Positions 1-8,447 of a DNA stretch of 64,000 bases are shown piece after piece (the first letter of the stretch is position 1; each line of letters starts with the position of its first letter). The stretch comes from Streptomyces sp. NBC_01707. GTDB lineage: Bacteria > Actinomycetota > Actinomycetes > Streptomycetales > Streptomycetaceae. Location of the stretch: assembly GCF_041438805.1 (NCBI RefSeq), contig NZ_CP109190.1:4588001-4652000 (forward strand), written 5' to 3'. The notes beneath the pieces were generated by a model. It made no database searches and was not told the origin of the DNA. It saw only the letters and a program-made list of their open reading frames with translations. The position numbers were made by a program, and so were the translations under genes.

Positions 1-305
1 ACCCCCATGGAGATCACCCACTTGGGATTCGGCATCTGGTCATAGACCTGCCTCAGGACGGGCGCCATCTTCTGGCTGACCCGCCCTGCCACGATCATCA
101 GATCCGCCTGCCGCGGCGATCCGCGGAAGACCTCCATCCCGAAACGGGCCAGGTCGTAACGCCCGGCTCCGGTCGTCATCATCTCGATGGCGCAGCAGGC
201 GAGGCCGAAGGTGGCAGGGAATACGGAGGACTTCCGCACCCAGCCGGCGGCCTGCTCGACAGTGGTCAACACGAAGCCGCTGGGCAGCTTCTCTTCGAGT
301 CCCAT
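1..305 (-). CDS. nuoB: NADH-quinone oxidoreductase subunit B, N-terminal part
   Basis: Only the first 101 codons are in the window; the rest runs off the left edge. The protein starts [11 protein letters not shown]. It carries the adjacent Cys37-Cys38 pair in [10 protein letters not shown], which in this family ligates the terminal [4Fe-4S] cluster N2; the other ligands would lie outside the window. NuoB belongs to the peripheral arm of respiratory complex I and passes electrons to menaquinone in Streptomyces. The start lies 18 bases after the nuoA stop on the same strand, the usual nuoAB order. The family call is certain; the gene is incomplete only because the window cuts it. Confidence 0.96.
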   Translation of the reverse strand, partial: MGLEEKLPSGFVLTTVEQAAGWVRKSSVFPATFGLACCAIEMMTTGAGRYDLARFGMEVFRGSPRQADLMIVAGRVSQKMAPVLRQVYDQMPNPKWVISMG

Positions 306-323
306 GGTGTGCCCCTCAGCCCC

Positions 324-683
324 TCAGTCCCATTCCAGGCCGCCGCGACGCCATACATACGCATAGGCGACGAAGACGGTGAGCACGAAGAGCAGCATCT
401 CGACGAGCCCGAAGATCCCCAGGGCGTCGAAGGTGACCGCCCAGGGATAGAGGAAGACGATCTCGATGTCGAAGACGATGAAGAGCATCGCCGTCAGGTA
501 GTACTTGATGGGGAAGCGGCCGCCTCCGGCTGGAGTGGGGGTGGGTTCAATACCGCACTCGTACGCTTCGAGCTTTGCTCGGTTGTATCGCTTCGGGCCG
601 ATAAGCGTGGCCATGACCACGGAGAAGATCGCAAACCCTGCCCCGAGGGCGCCGAGCACGAGGATGGGCGCGTAGGCATTCAC
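324..683 (-). CDS. nuoA: NADH-quinone oxidoreductase subunit A
   Basis: A 119-residue membrane protein with three hydrophobic segments (about 5-28, 61-81 and 88-110), the NuoA architecture. The conserved loop motif ECG is at 42-44 and FDIE at 71-74, both hallmarks of this proton-pumping subunit. I chose the GTG at 683 (reads MNAYAPILVLG) because GAAGGAGCGAGGAG lies just upstream and the length matches the family. An in-frame ATG further up would add about 38 residues unlike NuoA. It is the first gene of the nuo operon and precedes nuoB by 18 bases. A Rex-type operator lies about 80 bases upstream, suggesting NADH/NAD+ control. Confidence 0.96.
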   Translation of the reverse strand: MNAYAPILVLGALGAGFAIFSVVMATLIGPKRYNRAKLEAYECGIEPTPTPAGGGRFPIKYYLTAMLFIVFDIEIVFLYPWAVTFDALGIFGLVEMLLFVLTVFVAYAYVWRRGGLEWD

Positions 684-763
684 GCTCCTCGCTCCTTCCA
701 GTCGTCCTTGACCGTTGGACCGCATCGGGCGACCGGCTCGCCACCTCACCAAGATCGTGCACA

Positions 764-779
764 TGTGAGGCAGTTCACA
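764..779. promoter_or_regulatory. Rex-like redox operator upstream of nuoA
   Basis: The 16 bases TGTGAGGCAGTTCACA match the Streptomyces Rex operator pattern TGTGAA-N4-TTCACA at all but one position. Rex is a repressor that senses the NADH/NAD+ ratio, and the nuo operon is a known Rex target in Streptomyces. The site is 80-95 bases upstream of the nuoA start, so it could overlap the promoter. The match is seen; the regulation is inferred. Confidence 0.72.
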
Positions 780-1192
780 AGCCCGACTGCCCCGCATCCT
801 ATGCCTGCCGCCCTGTGATCTGCGACACGGGGTGCTACACCGGCTTTGTGATCTCCACCACCAGGCGAAGGATCATGAAGCCGGATGAGAGGTGATCTTC
901 GTACGCAAAGCGGCCGGGTGATCACGAGACGTGACATGTGATGTTGTTACCGCTGGTCAAAGCGATGTTCCTCTAACAATCAGACGCCTCGACATGCAAA
1001 TTGGCAATGGACGACGGGGAGTGATAAGAGGATCCGTCCCGGTCCGGACTCACCCGCGCGAGGGGTTCATGGGGCGCGAAGTGGACGCGTGCGCACATTC
1101 GCGATCTTCCAGACGAAAGCCCACCCGCCCGGTGCCGCCGACGGCGCCGGGCGTGCCGGCCGCTCGTATGCCCACCACGTAACAGTCATGCT

Positions 1193-1206
1193 GTGACCTG
1201 CGTCAC
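1193..1206. promoter_or_regulatory. Crp-type binding site upstream of cell-wall hydrolase
   Basis: GTGACCTGCGTCAC fits the Streptomyces Crp motif GTG-N6-GNCAC exactly. Crp (cAMP receptor protein) in Streptomyces controls germination and several muralytic enzymes, so a site upstream of an NlpC/P60 hydrolase is functionally sensible. The gene starts at 1445, so a promoter near 1200-1250 would give a long leader. Binding is inferred from the motif only. Confidence 0.55.
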
Positions 1207-1294
1207 TCCACTTGGCCTTCAACAAAAGCGGGCTTGGCCATTGGTGTGAACGGATGGTAAGTGGCGGGCAATTCGGGCGAATTCACGAAAGACC

Positions 1295-1314
1295 GTGATC
1301 ACAGCGGTGATCAC
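1295..1314. promoter_or_regulatory. Doubled GTGATCAC palindrome
   Basis: Two copies of the perfect 8-bp palindrome GTGATCAC (1295-1302 and 1307-1314) are separated by AGCG. They lie 130-150 bases before the NlpC/P60 start, probably within its leader or promoter. The arrangement could bind a dimeric regulator or fold in the RNA. I do not recognise the regulator. Confidence 0.35.
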
Positions 1315-1444
1315 CCATGCCCGTTTTGCCCGTTACGGCGTCAATAAGGGCCGCCAGAAAGCGGATTCACAGATTCCGTACGTAACTGTGTCGCAACACA
1401 CGTTTCTTGAAGGGACCCCTGAGGCCCTGATAGCGCTAGTACTC

Positions 1445-2254
1445 ATGTCCCACACCGCTCACATACCCAGCCACCGGAAGCCCCGCCGAAACGCCTCGAA
1501 GACGGCGCTGCGAGCCGGAGTTGCCGGTGGCGTCCTCAGCACCATCGCGGTCGCCGCGGCCGCCGGTACGGCCCAGGCCGAGCCGGTGACCCAGACCATC
1601 GAGATGCCCACCCTCACCACCGGGCTCTCCACCGCCGTCGCCGCATCCGCCGAGGCCACGCAGCAGGTCGCCCTGGACCTGGAGACGCAGGCCCACGAGG
1701 ACGCCGCCGCCACCACCGCCGCCAAGGCCGCCAAGACGGCCAAGGCCGAGGCCGTACGCAAGGCGGAGGCCAAGAAGAAGGCGGAGGCGGCCGCCAAGGC
1801 CAAGGCCGAGGCCGCCCTGCGTGCCTCCCGCTCCGAGGCCCGTACGACGCTCAGCGCCACCTCCGGATCCGCCTCCGTCGCCTCCTCGTCGAGCGCCACC
1901 GGCTCCGCCGCTTCGGTCATCTCGTTCGTCAAGGCGCAGGTCGGCGACGCGTACGTGTCCGGCGGCACCGGCCCCAACTCCTGGGACTGCTCCGGCCTGG
2001 TCCAGGCCGCGTTCCGCTCGGTGGGCGTCGACCTGCCGCGCGTCTCGCAGGCCCAGTCGACCGCCGGCACCCAGGTCTCCCTGAGCAACCTTCAGCCGGG
2101 CGACATCCTGTACTGGGGCGGCGCGGGCTCCGCGTACCACGTCGGTGTCTATGTGGGCGGCGGCCAGTTCGTCGGCGCGCAGAACCCGAGCACCGGTGTG
2201 GTGCTCCGCTCCCTGGACTACGACCCGCCGTCGGGCGCGGTCCGCGTTCTCTGA
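1445..2254 (+). CDS. Secreted NlpC/P60 peptidoglycan hydrolase
   Basis: A 269-residue exported protein. The N-terminus MSHTAHIPSHRKPRR is followed by a hydrophobic stretch ending in AQAEP, a Sec/Tat-type signal with likely cleavage near residue 45. Residues about 75-140 are an Ala/Lys/Glu-rich, probably helical linker, and the C-terminal 110 residues are an NlpC/P60 domain. The catalytic Cys is residue 182 in WDCSGLVQAAF and the catalytic His is residue 232 in YHVGVYVGGG. The family cleaves D-glutamyl-meso-DAP (LL-DAP in Streptomyces) bonds in the cell wall. I chose ATG 1445 because it starts the signal peptide; longer in-frame starts back to 1295 would bury it. The ribosome-binding site is weak. 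Confidence 0.9.
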   Translation: MSHTAHIPSHRKPRRNASKTALRAGVAGGVLSTIAVAAAAGTAQAEPVTQTIEMPTLTTGLSTAVAASAEATQQVALDLETQAHEDAAATTAAKAAKTAKAEAVRKAEAKKKAEAAAKAKAEAALRASRSEARTTLSATSGSASVASSSSATGSAASVISFVKAQVGDAYVSGGTGPNSWDCSGLVQAAFRSVGVDLPRVSQAQSTAGTQVSLSNLQPGDILYWGGAGSAYHVGVYVGGGQFVGAQNPSTGVVLRSLDYDPPSGAVRVL

Positions 2255-2300
2255 GTCCTTCGAGTTCCTCGAGTTCCCGGATTCACAAGCGCATGTGATC

Positions 2301-2347
2301 CGGCTGAGGGCCGTCACTCCCCGTTCGGGAGTGACGGCCCTCAGCCG
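2301..2347 (+). terminator. Strong terminator hairpin after NlpC/P60 gene
   Basis: A perfect 21-bp inverted repeat (2301-2321 with 2327-2347) encloses a 5-base loop CGTTC. It lies 47 bases after the stop codon. There is no T-run, as is usual for GC-rich Streptomyces terminators. Confidence 0.85.
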
Positions 2348-2799
2348 TGCGGCCCGCCCGGGCCGACCTCGCACTCACCCCAGATCGAAGGTGTTCGGAG
2401 GCCCCGGTCCGAACCGCACCTCGTCGATGCGCTTGAGGGGCTCGAGCCCGGGCGGCCGGTGGTGGCCCCAGGTCGTGCAGCCGTCGAGCCGAGGACGGGC
2501 CCTTCGCACGGGAAGCCGGTGCGCGGGAAGGGCCACGGCATCCTCACCCACCGTTCGCACCGGGCCCGTGACGGCCGGCCGCGGCAGCTTCGATTCCCCC
2601 TGCCCCGCCCGGGAGTACGCCCGCCGGGCGAAGCCCGTTGCCCGACCGGATCGACGTGCAGCGGACGGTCGTCGACCTGAGGTGCGAGGGGCTGTCCCAG
2701 GCGGATGGGCACGGGCCGTGCTTCCCGGGCGGCGGTGCGCCGTCACCGACGAGATCGTCGCGGCCCACGCCCGACAGGACGTGGGCCGTCATCCCGGCT
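2348..2799. other. Non-coding or decayed-gene segment
   Basis: About 450 bases lie between the terminator and the convergent reductase gene, with no intact gene. On the minus strand, one frame ends KRIDEVRFGPGPPNTFDLG and stop at 2375, which reads like a genuine protein C-terminus. The frame loses coding character upstream, where neighbouring frames look equally good. This could be the frameshifted remnant of a gene, but I could not identify the family. Confidence 0.35.
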
Positions 2800-4083
2800 T
2801 CAGGAGCTCGGGGCCACCTTCGCCAGGCCGTTGATGATGCGGTCCATCGCGTCGCCGCCCGTCGGGTCGGTGAGGTTGGCCAGCATCTTCAGCGTGAACC
2901 TCATCAGCAGCGGGTGCGTCAGACCGCGCTGCGTGGCGATCTTCATGACCTTCGGGTTGCCGATCAGCTTCACGAAGGCCCGGCCCATCGTGTAGTAGCC
3001 GCCGTAGGTCTCCTTGAGGATCTTCGGGTAGTTGTGCAGCGCCAGTTCGCGCTGGGCCGGGGTCGCGCGGGCGTGCGCCTGGACGATGACGTCCGCGGCG
3101 ATCTGGCCCGACTCCATGGCGTATGCGATGCCTTCCCCGTTGAACGGGTTGACCATGCCGCCCGCGTCACCGACGAGCAGCAGCCCCTTGGTGTAGTGCG
3201 GCTGGCGGTTGAAGGCCATCGGGAGCGCGGCGCCGCGGATCGGGCCCGTCATGTTCTCCTCGGTGTAGCCCCAGTCGGCGGGCATCGAGGCGCACCACGC
3301 CTTGAGGACCTCGCGCCAGTCCAGCTCCTTGAACGCGGACGAGGAGTTGAGGATGCCGAGGCCGACGTTGGACGTGCCGTCGCCCATGCCGAAGATCCAG
3401 CCGTAGCCGGGCAGCAGCCGGTCCTGGGGGCCGCGCCGGTCCCACAGCTCCAGCCAGGACTCCAGGTAGTCGTCGTCGTGCCGGGGCGAGGTGAAGTACG
3501 TACGCACCGCCACACCCATCGGGCGGTCCTCGCGGCGGTGCAGGCCCATGGCGAGCGACAGCCGGGTGGAGTTGCCGTCGGCGGCGACGACCAGCGGGGC
3601 GTGGAAGGTGACCGGGGTCTTCTCCTCGCCGAGCTTCGCGTTCACCCCGGTGATGTGTCCGGTGCGTTCGTCGACGATCGGGGCGCCGACGTTGCAGCGC
3701 TCGTACAGTCGCGCGCCCGCCTTCTGTGCCTGGCGGGCCAGCTGCTCGTCGAAGTCGTCGCGCTTGCGGACCAGACCGTAGTCCGGGTACGAGGCGAGGT
3801 CCGGCCAGTCCAGCTGGAGGCGGACGCCGCCGCCGATGATGCGCAGACCCTTGTTGCGCAGCCAGCCGGCCTCTTCGGAGATGTCGATGCCCATGGAGAC
3901 GAGCTGCTTGGTGGCTCGCGGGGTGAGGCCGTCGCCGCACACCTTCTCGCGCGGGAAGGCGGTCTTCTCCAGCAGGAGAACGTCGAGTCCGGCCTTGGCG
4001 AGGTAGTACGCGGTCGTGGAGCCGGCTGGGCCTGCCCCGACGACGATCACATCCGCGCTGTGTTCGGAGAGGGGCTCGGTCAC
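2800..4083 (-). CDS. Geranylgeranyl reductase family flavoprotein (possible menaquinone reductase)
   Basis: A 427-residue FAD-dependent oxidoreductase. The dinucleotide-binding motif VIVVGAGPAGSTTAYYLAKA is near residue 10, then the family motif FPREKVCGDGLTPRA and a second FAD motif LLLVGDAGGMVNPFNGEGI. The family saturates isoprenoid chains. In actinobacteria a member (MenJ) reduces one isoprene unit of menaquinone. Its place between nuo and the menG/mqnC/mqnA genes supports that role, which is an inference. The GTG at 4083 (VTEPLSEHSADVIVVG) is preferred because GGGAG lies 8 bases upstream; an upstream ATG would add 15 unconserved residues. Confidence 0.88.
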   Translation of the reverse strand: MTEPLSEHSADVIVVGAGPAGSTTAYYLAKAGLDVLLLEKTAFPREKVCGDGLTPRATKQLVSMGIDISEEAGWLRNKGLRIIGGGVRLQLDWPDLASYPDYGLVRKRDDFDEQLARQAQKAGARLYERCNVGAPIVDERTGHITGVNAKLGEEKTPVTFHAPLVVAADGNSTRLSLAMGLHRREDRPMGVAVRTYFTSPRHDDDYLESWLELWDRRGPQDRLLPGYGWIFGMGDGTSNVGLGILNSSSAFKELDWREVLKAWCASMPADWGYTEENMTGPIRGAALPMAFNRQPHYTKGLLLVGDAGGMVNPFNGEGIAYAMESGQIAADVIVQAHARATPAQRELALHNYPKILKETYGGYYTMGRAFVKLIGNPKVMKIATQRGLTHPLLMRFTLKMLANLTDPTGGDAMDRIINGLAKVAPSS

Positions 4084-4435
4084 GGTCGGATCTCCCGAGG
4101 ACTCGAAGTCGCGTGCCGCGCGGCACATGTCCCGTGCAGTCTATGGGGGCCCGCTGACCAACCTTCCGAAGGGCTCCCCGATGTCGACAGAGCCCCCGCC
4201 GCCCCCTCCGTAGAACTGCGTGTCGCGACGGACGAGGACGCCCTCTCGGCTTCGTTCGAGCAGGGAGGACCCCGTCCGCAGGAACGCCGCCGAACTCGGC
4301 TCCTGCCGCGGACCGTGCTCGGCGATCGCCGTGGCCCGTCGGCCGGGGACGGAGCGGGCGGAGACCTTCACGGCCGAGCGGTCGGGACGGCTGGTGCAGC
4401 GCTTCCGGCCGGCGCCGAAAGCGTGACGAGCCGGA
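4084..4435. other. Upstream region of the reductase gene
   Basis: About 350 bases separate two minus-strand genes. The stretch must hold the promoter for the reductase gene, though I see no convincing -10/-35 pair. It also contains one uncharacterised small open frame with coding-like codon use (4141-4371, listed separately). Confidence 0.4.
4141..4371 (-). CDS. Possible small hypothetical protein, 76 aa
   Basis: A GTG-initiated frame (VKVSARSVPGRRATAIAEHG...) with mostly G or C in third codon positions, far above what a random frame here would give. It ends in a glycine run followed by VDIGEPFGRLVSGPP. I do not recognise a family, and no good ribosome-binding site precedes the GTG. It lies upstream of and in the same direction as the reductase gene, so it could be a leader or first gene of that unit. 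It could also be chance openness in GC-rich DNA. Confidence 0.3.
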   Translation of the reverse strand: MKVSARSVPGRRATAIAEHGPRQEPSSAAFLRTGSSLLERSREGVLVRRDTQFYGGGGGGSVDIGEPFGRLVSGPP

Positions 4436-6724
4436 TCAGTCGATGTCGTTGAGCATCCAGGTGGACAGGGCGGTGTCGAAGATCCGCCGGGCGTCCGACC
4501 AGTAGCGGTCGCGCTCGGTGGTGTAGATCGCGTACTCGGTGCCGTCGTCGGCGATGTAGCTCTGGTCGATCGCGTGGATCGTCTCGCCGCTCTGCTTGTC
4601 CTCGTACGTGTACTCCCAGATCGCGCCCTGGAGTCCCCGGAAGGTGTTGGCACCGAGCTGCAGCCGCCGGTAGTTCTTCTGGTTGGCGTCGGCGGTCCGC
4701 TCCAGGTTCTGGAAGTTCTCGTACGAGGTGTACGGGGCGTTGCGGATGACGCCGACCTTCAGCTCGGCCCGGCCGGTGGAGCCCGCGTACGTGATCTGGT
4801 GGTTCTTCTCGCTCTCCCGGTCCCACTGGACCGGGACGGCGAAGGAGAAGCCGGCGCTGTCGGAGACCATCCGGTAGCCGTCGGGGACGGTGGGCGCGGC
4901 GGGGGGCGTGGTCACGGATGCGGTGGGGGACGTGGTCGGGGACGGCGCCGGGCCGGCTTCGGGGGACGCGCTGTCACCGCTTTCGGACGCCGCGGGTCTG
5001 TCGTCCTCGGCGGCTGCCGCGGGCGGCCGCTGGTTGTCGCTGCTGTCGTTCTCGAGGAACAGGACTCCGGCGGTGACGCCGCCGCCCAGCACGACGGCCG
5101 CGACAAGGGTCACGCTCCACACGACGACGGAGCGCCTGCGGGCGGCGGTGGCGGTGGCCGGCGCCGCAGGCCCGAGGTGTACGGTCCGCGGATCGTACGG
5201 GAGGTACGGGGTGGGCTGGGGAGTGGCCGTGGGGACGGTGGTGGGCGGTGTCCGGGGCGGGGGGTTCCAGGCGGGAGGCCGAGGCTGCGTTCCCGGGGCC
5301 CACGCCGGCGCCGGAGCCGTTGTGCCGGCCGGACGACCCACCAGCCGCAGCAGATGCGGCGCCACCAGCACCGCTCCTCCCACCCAGAGCAGCCCGAAGA
5401 GCAGCGCGTCCGGCACGCTCGGGGCGATCTCCGCCATGCCCTGACCGCCCACACCGGCGACATCGCCCGAGAGCTCCGCGGACACCCCGCTGAACCCGGT
5501 GAGCAGCAGATACAGCACGAGGAACAGCCCGCCGGCGATGGTGTGTTCACGCCGGTCCGCCGAGCGGCGGGCGGCCGACACACCGGCGTACAGCGCGCAG
5601 ACGACACCGGTCAGCACCGCACCGGTCACCGCCCACCCGTTCACCGCGTCGCCCAACTCGGAGAGTCCGAAGCCGCCGTGCTCCGTCCCGGAGCCGAACC
5701 AGCCGAACTCGCCGCGCACGTCGTACTCGACCGGGGCGCCCCAGCTCACCCCGAGCACCGCCAGCCCGATGTTGGGCAACACCGGCAGTGTGAGCAGCAT
5801 CGCCGTGCCGTCCACCCCGTCGACGTCGGCGTACGCGACGAACCCGATCAGCGCGCAGAGCGCGACGACCGCTCCGAGCGCCCGGACCGCCGTGCCCGTC
5901 GCACGGACCACGGCATGCGCGGCAGGGCGCTGCGCCAGCCACTGGGCCGCCGCGTCCTGTTGCAGGACGCCGCCGGTGACGAGCAGCGAGAGCACGAGCG
6001 CGCCGAGCGCCGCGAGCAGCGGGGAGGACGAGACCGAGACCCCGGCGATGTCCGGCTGGGCGAACAGTCCGAGGACCAGGATCGCGCCGGTGACCAGGGC
6101 GCTGATCCGCACCGCCGCCTCCATGCCGCCGCCCTGCTTACGGGCCGCCCTGGCGGCGAGCAGCAGCGCACCGACCCAGAGCACGGTGACGGTGAGCGGT
6201 ACGAGGGAGAGCGCGGCGCCGGCCTGTCCGGTGGTCCCGTAGCCGGCGCCGAACGCGTCGGAACCCCCGGATCCGTCGGAACCGGAGCCGTACGGCGACC
6301 CCGGCCCCTCCGCCCGTAACTCGAAGCCGCCGCCGAACGCCTGGAGCAGCATGGCGAGCGCGATCCGCAGGCGGTCGCTCCAGCCGACGACGACCTCGTC
6401 GCCCTGACCGTACGAGGGGATGGCCAGCGCCACCGCGAGCGCCAGGATCAGCCCGGTCGGCCAGGCGGCCGCCTTCGACGAGCCCACCCAGTCGCCGCGC
6501 ATCGCCCGGCCGAGGAACTCCCCCGCGGGCGACGGCCGGACGGGTGCGTGACCGGGCGGCGCCGGTCGGGGTGCGTGGCCGGGCAGCGGGGCCATGGGCG
6601 GCAGCGCCGGAGGAGCCGGGTTCGCTGCTCCCGCCGCGGTCGGCTGTTCTCGCCCGCATCTCATGCAGAAACGCGCCCCTTCGGGCGCGGCGGTTCCGCA
6701 GTGCGGGCAGTAGGACGACGGCAT
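4436..6724 (-). CDS. Zinc-ribbon multi-pass membrane protein
   Basis: A 762-residue protein. It begins with a zinc ribbon MPSSYCPHCGTAAPEGARFC (CxxC...CxxC), followed by a proline/alanine-rich linker and about ten hydrophobic segments between residues 90 and 480. A Pro/Thr-rich linker, one further TM near 540-560 and a Thr/Pro/Ser linker lead to an exported C-terminal domain of about 140 residues (SAGFSFAVPVQWDRE... to ...STWMLNDID). That last domain resembles sensory domains at the C-termini of Streptomyces membrane kinases. Function is unknown. ATG 6724 is supported by CCGGAGTCC just upstream and starts exactly at the zinc ribbon. Confidence 0.85.
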   Translation of the reverse strand: MPSSYCPHCGTAAPEGARFCMRCGREQPTAAGAANPAPPALPPMAPLPGHAPRPAPPGHAPVRPSPAGEFLGRAMRGDWVGSSKAAAWPTGLILALAVALAIPSYGQGDEVVVGWSDRLRIALAMLLQAFGGGFELRAEGPGSPYGSGSDGSGGSDAFGAGYGTTGQAGAALSLVPLTVTVLWVGALLLAARAARKQGGGMEAAVRISALVTGAILVLGLFAQPDIAGVSVSSSPLLAALGALVLSLLVTGGVLQQDAAAQWLAQRPAAHAVVRATGTAVRALGAVVALCALIGFVAYADVDGVDGTAMLLTLPVLPNIGLAVLGVSWGAPVEYDVRGEFGWFGSGTEHGGFGLSELGDAVNGWAVTGAVLTGVVCALYAGVSAARRSADRREHTIAGGLFLVLYLLLTGFSGVSAELSGDVAGVGGQGMAEIAPSVPDALLFGLLWVGGAVLVAPHLLRLVGRPAGTTAPAPAWAPGTQPRPPAWNPPPRTPPTTVPTATPQPTPYLPYDPRTVHLGPAAPATATAARRRSVVVWSVTLVAAVVLGGGVTAGVLFLENDSSDNQRPPAAAAEDDRPAASESGDSASPEAGPAPSPTTSPTASVTTPPAAPTVPDGYRMVSDSAGFSFAVPVQWDRESEKNHQITYAGSTGRAELKVGVIRNAPYTSYENFQNLERTADANQKNYRRLQLGANTFRGLQGAIWEYTYEDKQSGETIHAIDQSYIADDGTEYAIYTTERDRYWSDARRIFDTALSTWMLNDID

Positions 6725-6953
6725 GGGAGGACTCCGGCGCGGCGACGGGGACACAGAGAACCGGTGACACACGGAAACGGAGAAAACGCGTGCCGTATCA
6801 ACGGACACATCTTCCCGCCCACCGGTTCCCGCATTCACCGAACGCGGCAACTTCCGTCCGGCGAAGGGGATCGCCCCGGTTCATCGTGGCCGCGCCGCCT
6901 CCGGAGCACCTCCGGACCACCACTGCACCGCCGCGTCCCGACCGGCGCAGGCG

Positions 6954-7646
6954 TCAGGGGCGTACGCCCCGGTGCAGTGCCACCACACCGCCGGTGAGAT
7001 TGCGCCAGGCCACCTTCGACCAGCCGGCCTTCTGCAGCAGCTCGGCGAGCCCGGACTGGTCGGGCCAGGCGCGGATGGACTCGGCGAGATAGACGTACGC
7101 GTCGGGGTTGGACGACACGGCACGCGCGACCGGCGGCAGTGCCCGCATCAGGTACTCGGTGTAGACCGTGCGGAACGGCGCCCAGGTCGGCTGCGAGAAC
7201 TCGCAGATCACCACCCGGCCGCCCGGCTTGGTCACCCGGTACAGCTCACGCAGCGCGGTATCCGTGTCCTGGACGTTGCGCAGCCCGAAGGAGATCGTCA
7301 CCGCGTCGAACGTCTCGTCGCGGAACGGCAGCTTCGTGGCGTCGCCCGCGGTGAACGGCAGCCAGGAGTGCCGCTTCTTGCCCACCTGGAGCATCCCGAC
7401 GGAGAAGTCGCACGGCACGACGTACGCGCCGGTCGCGGCGAACGGCAGCGAGGACGTCGCCGTGCCCGCGGCCAGGTCGAGGACCTTCTCCGCCGGGCGG
7501 GCGTGCACCGCCTTCGCGACCTCCTTGCGCCACAGCCGGGCCTGGCCGAGCGACAGCACATCGTTGGTGAGGTCGTAGTTCGCCGCCACGTCGTCGAACA
7601 TCGAGGCGACTTCGTGCGGCTGCTTGTCCAGGGATGCTCGGGTCAC
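6954..7646 (-). CDS. menG: Demethylmenaquinone methyltransferase
   Basis: A 230-residue class I SAM-dependent methyltransferase of the UbiE/MenG family. The SAM motif [13 protein letters not shown] is near residue 50, followed by [24 protein letters not shown] and the family signature [17 protein letters not shown]. It methylates demethylmenaquinone, the last step of menaquinone synthesis. The GTG at 7646 ([18 protein letters not shown]) gives the family's usual length. The futalosine-pathway genes mqnC and mqnA lie just upstream, so quinone genes cluster here, although menG is 140 bases from its upstream neighbour and may have its own promoter. Confidence 0.94.
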   Translation of the reverse strand: MTRASLDKQPHEVASMFDDVAANYDLTNDVLSLGQARLWRKEVAKAVHARPAEKVLDLAAGTATSSLPFAATGAYVVPCDFSVGMLQVGKKRHSWLPFTAGDATKLPFRDETFDAVTISFGLRNVQDTDTALRELYRVTKPGGRVVICEFSQPTWAPFRTVYTEYLMRALPPVARAVSSNPDAYVYLAESIRAWPDQSGLAELLQKAGWSKVAWRNLTGGVVALHRGVRP

Positions 7647-7786
7647 CCACCCATTCAAGCAGCCCGGCCGGCGGCGCCTCGCGCCGGTCGGCACCCGGCC
7701 CGCCGGAATTCGGCCTCACCCTGGTCGGGCGCCTGCTGGGCACGGCGACGAGACCTGTCCGGAACTCAGCCAGGACGGTGAGACGC

Positions 7787-8440
7787 CTACCGTCGCCGGT
7801 ACACCAGCCGCCCGCCCAGCACCGTGGCCACACACGCCCCCGCACCGGCCGCGCAGAGCGCCGCCTCGTCCGGTACGTCGAAGACCGCGAGGTCGGCGCG
7901 GCCTCCGACGGTGAGCGGGCCGTGCGCCGAGCCGGGCAGGTCGTGCCCCTCCGCGAACGGGTCCAGGCCGGGTTCACCGACGAGGATGCCGGGGGCGCCG
8001 ACGGCCGATACCTCCGTCAGCCCCGAACGGGCGACGGCGGCGCGGACGGCCGGGTCGTGGAACCGGCCCGCGAGATGCGTCGTCCCGTGCCGCAGCATCT
8101 GCTGCAGCCCGCGCCGTACGCTGCCCGCCCGCCGGGTCGCGTCCATCCCGGCGGCCAGCCGCTCGAACGCCTCGCCCCACAACGGCCGGTCGCCGAGCTC
8201 GTCCGCCTCGCGTGGGTCGGGGTGGTAGCAGCGGGTGAGCAGCCACAGGCCGTGCCACTGCCGCAGGCCGGGGGTGATGACGCCGGGCCACCGGCGGACC
8301 CGGGCCGTCGGGTGGGCGGCCATGACGTCGTCGAACGGGCCGAGGGCGACGATCCGGTCGCCCTCCACGGCCACAGCGCCCTGCGCAACGGCAGCCGCGC
8401 CGACCGGAAGAACCAGCGGCGCGGCATGAACGGTCAGCAA
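7787..8440 (-). CDS. Short amidohydrolase-like protein between mqnC and menG
   Basis: A 217-residue protein with imidazolonepropionase-like pieces at both ends: an N-terminal beta part AVEGDRIVALGPFDDV and a C-terminal VGGRADLAVFDVPDEA...VLGGRLVYRR. The segment that should carry the metal-binding HxH after PGV reads PGVITPGLRQWHGLWLLTRC, so the first metal ligands are missing. At half normal length it is probably not a standard hydrolase. The TTG start is 7 bases after the mqnC stop, with GAGG overlapping that stop, so it is translated in the mqnC operon. It could be a structural or degenerate relative of aminofutalosine deaminases; that is speculation. Confidence 0.7.
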   Translation of the reverse strand: MLTVHAAPLVLPVGAAAVAQGAVAVEGDRIVALGPFDDVMAAHPTARVRRWPGVITPGLRQWHGLWLLTRCYHPDPREADELGDRPLWGEAFERLAAGMDATRRAGSVRRGLQQMLRHGTTHLAGRFHDPAVRAAVARSGLTEVSAVGAPGILVGEPGLDPFAEGHDLPGSAHGPLTVGGRADLAVFDVPDEAALCAAGAGACVATVLGGRLVYRRR

Positions 8441-8447
8441 AGGGGCC

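Larger units (their letters stand above)
684..1444. other. Divergent intergenic region nuoA / NlpC-P60 gene
   Basis: This 760-base stretch holds no convincing gene. It separates nuoA (minus) from the NlpC/P60 gene (plus). It contains the Rex-like site at 764-779, the Crp-type site at 1193-1206, a 14-bp palindrome AATTCGGGCGAATT at 1270-1283 and a doubled GTGATCAC palindrome at 1295-1314. Its 950-1015 segment is relatively AT-rich. The distance from the Crp-type site to the hydrolase start (about 240 bases) allows a long 5' leader. Open frames here have poor codon use. Confidence 0.6.

Noticed and set aside
1207..1444. c-di-AMP (ydaO-type) riboswitch upstream of the NlpC/P60 gene
   Set aside because: Such riboswitches precede some Streptomyces muralytic genes, but I could not find the conserved core elements here.
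2638..4452. 604-codon open frame on the plus strand
   Set aside because: It is the antisense shadow of the reductase gene; composition is Arg/Val/Ala-rich with no domains, and the opposite frame has clear flavoprotein motifs.
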